NCBI GenBank assembly: GCA_903813345.2
Contig: CAIIXF020000012.1
Span: 35,102,572 to 35,166,571, forward strand
Length of the DNA stretch: 64,000 nt
Reading direction: 5' to 3'
Origin: Owenia fusiformis
Taxonomy: Eukaryota > Annelida > Polychaeta > Sabellida > Oweniidae
Positions 61,301-64,000 of the stretch are shown here, in pieces. The translations under genes were made by a program, and so were the position numbers. Every line of letters begins with the position of its first letter. Positions within the stretch are counted from its first letter, which is position 1. The notes under the pieces are model-generated. The model was not told the DNA's origin. It worked only from the letters and a program-made list of their open reading frames with translations, and did no database searches.

Positions 61301-63617
61301 TCATTCGATATCCAAAAGAAGCAGTTGCGAAATATCTTTTCTTAATCTTCCTCGCCTTGCATACTTTTTCTTTGGGATGATATTGTTTTTGATTGTCATG
61401 ACATCAACCAAAATAACTGCACCAATTATTGAAAGGAAAATAGCAATTCCAAATCCGCCGATTGTTAACGAGGCCACATCAGTTGCAAAGTACATTCCAT
61501 TCACATACTGATATTGAGATATATCTGGATGAGTTTTGACATTTCCCGGGGTAAATGTTTTAGATTGAGTTTCGTTTAGTGTAAATAAAGATGTCGTTTC
61601 GGAAGCTTGTGGAGTATTTGCGTCTGTGTTAGTTAATCCTTTGTTGGTCGTAAGAGTGAAATTGAATGCTGCAAAATGTCCAGTTGAAGGTTCATTGGCG
61701 TGAAATGTGGTATCATTTTGAGTAGTATTAGGTTCAACTGCCATTATCGCAGTTGTATGTTCAACTGTATTTTGCTCAGATATCGTAAGTTCTGCTGTTG
61801 CAGGATCAGTTGTAGTGGGTGCACTTGTAATGGGTGTAGTGGTAGAAGCTTCAATTGTAATTGGCGCAGTTGTTGTGAGTTCAGTTGTTGCTGGTTTGGT
61901 TGTAGGGCGTTCAGTTGTAGTGAGTTCGATTGTAGTGGGTTTGGCTGTTGTGTGTTCAGATGTAGTTGGTTTGGCTGTAGTGAGTTCGATTGTAATGAGT
62001 TCGGCTGTAGTTTGCTTGTTTGTTGTGGGTTCAGTTGTTATGGATTTGGTTGTTATGGGTTCGATTGTAGTGGGTTTAGTAGTCGTTGGTTCAGTTTTTG
62101 TCGTTTCGGTTGTAGTTGGTTGCGTATCTGCTTGAGTCGTTGCTGAAAATCATTTTAAAACTATCAATCAAGTTTATTTGTTTACAGGTTGTCTAATTAA
62201 CCATGCACATCATGGGACTTACCTTGCCCAACTAAGGAACTCAAAGATTTATATTGGTAAAATGAATACAAAAATTATAATATGTCGCTATTGTACTCTC
62301 CAATCTCTGATTGCATGTCCTGCACACATAGTACGCCCAGAGACAAAAATGAATAGGCAAGGTAAATCAAGTCTTAGTGAGGACGTAAACAACTCATTTG
62401 GACCTCATTTCCATTGTTCCACTTAAAACATCTAAAATTCTAAAGAATAATTTTCTGTAAAATGTTGGCGTGGCAGTTATCTCGCATCAATAGAATGCAA
62501 TGCATGTACATGGTGAACCTAAAAGGTGACCAGAACGCAAGTGAATAACTTTATCATTCAGCATGGGATGAGTTGGAACCGTATTCACGTTTTTTCATTC
62601 TATCAAGTTAATTTAGTCAATTGGCCCAAAAGATAAGAATCTGGTAGGATTTATGCCCGATGAGTGTTTTGTAAATTGCCATAACATTAAAGAAGTAAAC
62701 TTGTGCAAACTATAGTTTTAAACCTATGCTAAATAACTGAGTTATTAATCTACAATTGTTAGGGTTACCTTTTTGGCTCACCCTGTGCACTATTACCTTT
62801 CCAAGAACATCCAGCATGTACGAGCATTTCCTCACACACACTTAGGGATGATTTGTACTGACAAGGTTGAGTGCCAAAAGCAACTGGTACTCTACCGGTA
62901 GACAAACACATCGCATCAGAACCTGTGCAAGAATGTAAATAGACGAGGAGTGACCATTGAAGTTTAAGAGGAAATAACAACTAAATAACAGCCATGTTAC
63001 CTTAGCAACAGGTAAATTGGTTATATTATTGTGAATTGTTTTAGATTATTTTTACTTTTTACACTAGCCTTACTAATAAGAAAAAATAAAATAGTCAGTT
63101 TTGTTCGTATATGTTTTATTCAGTTGGTTCTCAGACTGACAAAATAACGCCTGACCAACATGTTGAAAGACCTATTGTCATGGTAACATAGAATTTGTTC
63201 AAAAGGTATGACCATAGATCAATATATGATTGTCCATTCTAACAATCCATTATCATTTTGCGTGATTGTCTCCTGCAAGCCTTTTTGTAGTTTAGAGTTA
63301 TCTCTTCTCATGTATGTATATATCTTTTATTCCCAATTTCAAATCGGATTTCATATAAACTAGTTACATTGTTAGATTAATAGAATAAACATAAACATAA
63401 AACATGAACATACAAACAAACAGCTCATCAGCAAACCAGAGAAGGTCTGATAAATCTTAATGCTTTTTGTTATCTCGTATTCTTAACGTTGGAGTGTCTT
63501 TACAGGTGATCTAATTTTTACCTGATACCCATGCTGTGTCTAATCCCCCGACATGGATGTACCAAAATCCACCTGGCCCTTGACAAGTGGGAGACCATGA
63601 TGGCGGAGGAACAATAT
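61301..63617 (-). CDS. Thr-rich single-pass membrane protein, 3' part
   Basis: Three exons are supported: 63522-63617, 62797-62922 and 61301-62142, all joined in phase 1 with GT-AG borders. The first two encode a Cys- and Trp-containing ectodomain segment (PPPSWSPTCQGPGGFWYIHV ... CEEMLVHAGCSWKG). The last exon encodes about 130 residues of TT(x)KPTT(x)E-type repeats, likely O-glycosylated. A further Ser/Thr-rich linker, a transmembrane helix (GGFGIAIFLSIIGAVILVDV) and a ~28-residue basic tail follow. Topology is type I. I do not recognise the ectodomain. The 5' exons and signal peptide lie beyond 63617 or outside the window. Role is inferred only as a cell-surface mucin-like protein. Confidence 0.72.
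61800..62135. repeat. Coding minisatellite of the Thr-rich stalk
   Basis: On the plus strand the sequence repeats TCAGTTGTAGTGGGTTTGG-like units of about 27-30 bp, each encoding about 9-10 residues of the minus-strand protein. Such arrays often vary in copy number between alleles. Confidence 0.65.
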
Positions 63618-64000
63618 CTAAAATGTCAATATGAATTTGATATACACAGAGTGTCCAGAACGTCGTTTCTTAAATTCTGTGTAAAATGTAACTAGATTTT
63701 AATGGATACCCTGAATACATGTATGTACCCTGCGCACAGAGTCCAGTTAAACTACTTAAGACGGGGCTTTCTTTTAAGAAGTGAAGTCGAACGAATGCAC
63801 AGGGTATTAGATATGGGGAGTGCACTAGACGAATACATATGTTGGGATTAATTGTTTATCGAATAAGATGTACGAGGGTTAAGATGAGATAATATAATTT
63901 ATAGTATATGTTATACATATACATATACTATAAGTTATTGAATGATTTGAAGTGCAATACAGGTTATATTCTGCTCGAGAAAGTCTGTATTGGAACGAGA
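63618..64000. other. Window end, upstream side of the Thr-rich gene
   Basis: Positions 63766-63810 (CTTTTAAGAAGTGAAGTCGA) match 39036-39075, so a dispersed repeat lies here. Palindromic TATACATATACATATA sequence is at 63910-63930. No exon recognised. Confidence 0.45.

Noticed and set aside
61700-62146. Plus-strand open frame encoding a very Cys/Ser/Gly-rich protein
   Set aside because: It is the antisense of the Thr-repeat exon; the ACA/ACT repeat read backwards gives TGT/AGT codons. The minus-strand frame has splice sites, a transmembrane helix and a stop.

Overview
The window is animal nuclear DNA: AT-rich, with GT-AG introns, spliced receptor, enzyme and adhesion-type genes, and many DNA transposons plus one LINE. 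The gene set (a CLCA-type protein with a long mucin-like stalk, tandem SGNH-esterase genes, an intronless rhodopsin-type GPCR, a retinol-dehydrogenase-like SDR) and the repeat types (mariner, piggyBac-like and hAT-like miniatures, foldback elements) fit an aquatic invertebrate, probably a lophotrochozoan or an invertebrate deuterostome. The sequence alone does not let me choose between these. I saw no tRNA, rRNA, CRISPR array or operon.

Layout: (1) 257-469 is the last exon of an unrecognised membrane protein. (2) 1.6-21.7 kb holds three tandem, same-strand copies (A, B, C) of a three-exon gene for a type II membrane SGNH/GDSL-like esterase. B and C are intact (406 aa each). A carries a one-base deletion in exon 2. 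Between B and C lies a 5.5-kb palindrome (10974-16491) whose arms each carry a decayed PIN/XPG-like reading frame, and whose right arm is split by a mariner-like element. Copy C's introns carry insertions that are absent from copy B. (3) 22.1-23.8 kb is a 5'-truncated LINE on the minus strand. (4) 26406-27770 is a single-exon class A GPCR. (5) 30858-49197 on the minus strand is a 12-exon CLCA gene. All 12 exons join in frame to 1509 aa: signal peptide, HEXXH metalloprotease-like domain, VWA domain with a MIDAS motif, beta-sandwich/FN3 region, about 485 aa of Ser/Thr-rich stalk, a transmembrane helix and a 107-aa cytoplasmic tail. Its 9.4-kb intron 4 is packed with mobile elements. (6) 53217-60504 on the plus strand is a four-exon SDR of 327 aa, close to the RDH11-14 type; its 5.8-kb first intron holds a 0.5-kb direct duplication and an element bounded by inverted arrays of a 15-bp repeat. 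(7) 61301-63617 on the minus strand is the 3' part of a Thr-rich, single-pass membrane protein whose start lies beyond the window.

The genes look independent of each other, with no shared pathway evident. The two mucin-like membrane proteins and the SGNH esterases (a fold used in sugar O-acyl chemistry) could all act at the cell surface or in the secretory route, but that is inference. The clearest themes are recent tandem duplication and heavy, datable transposon traffic: paralogous introns and palindrome arms provide empty-site controls for several insertions.
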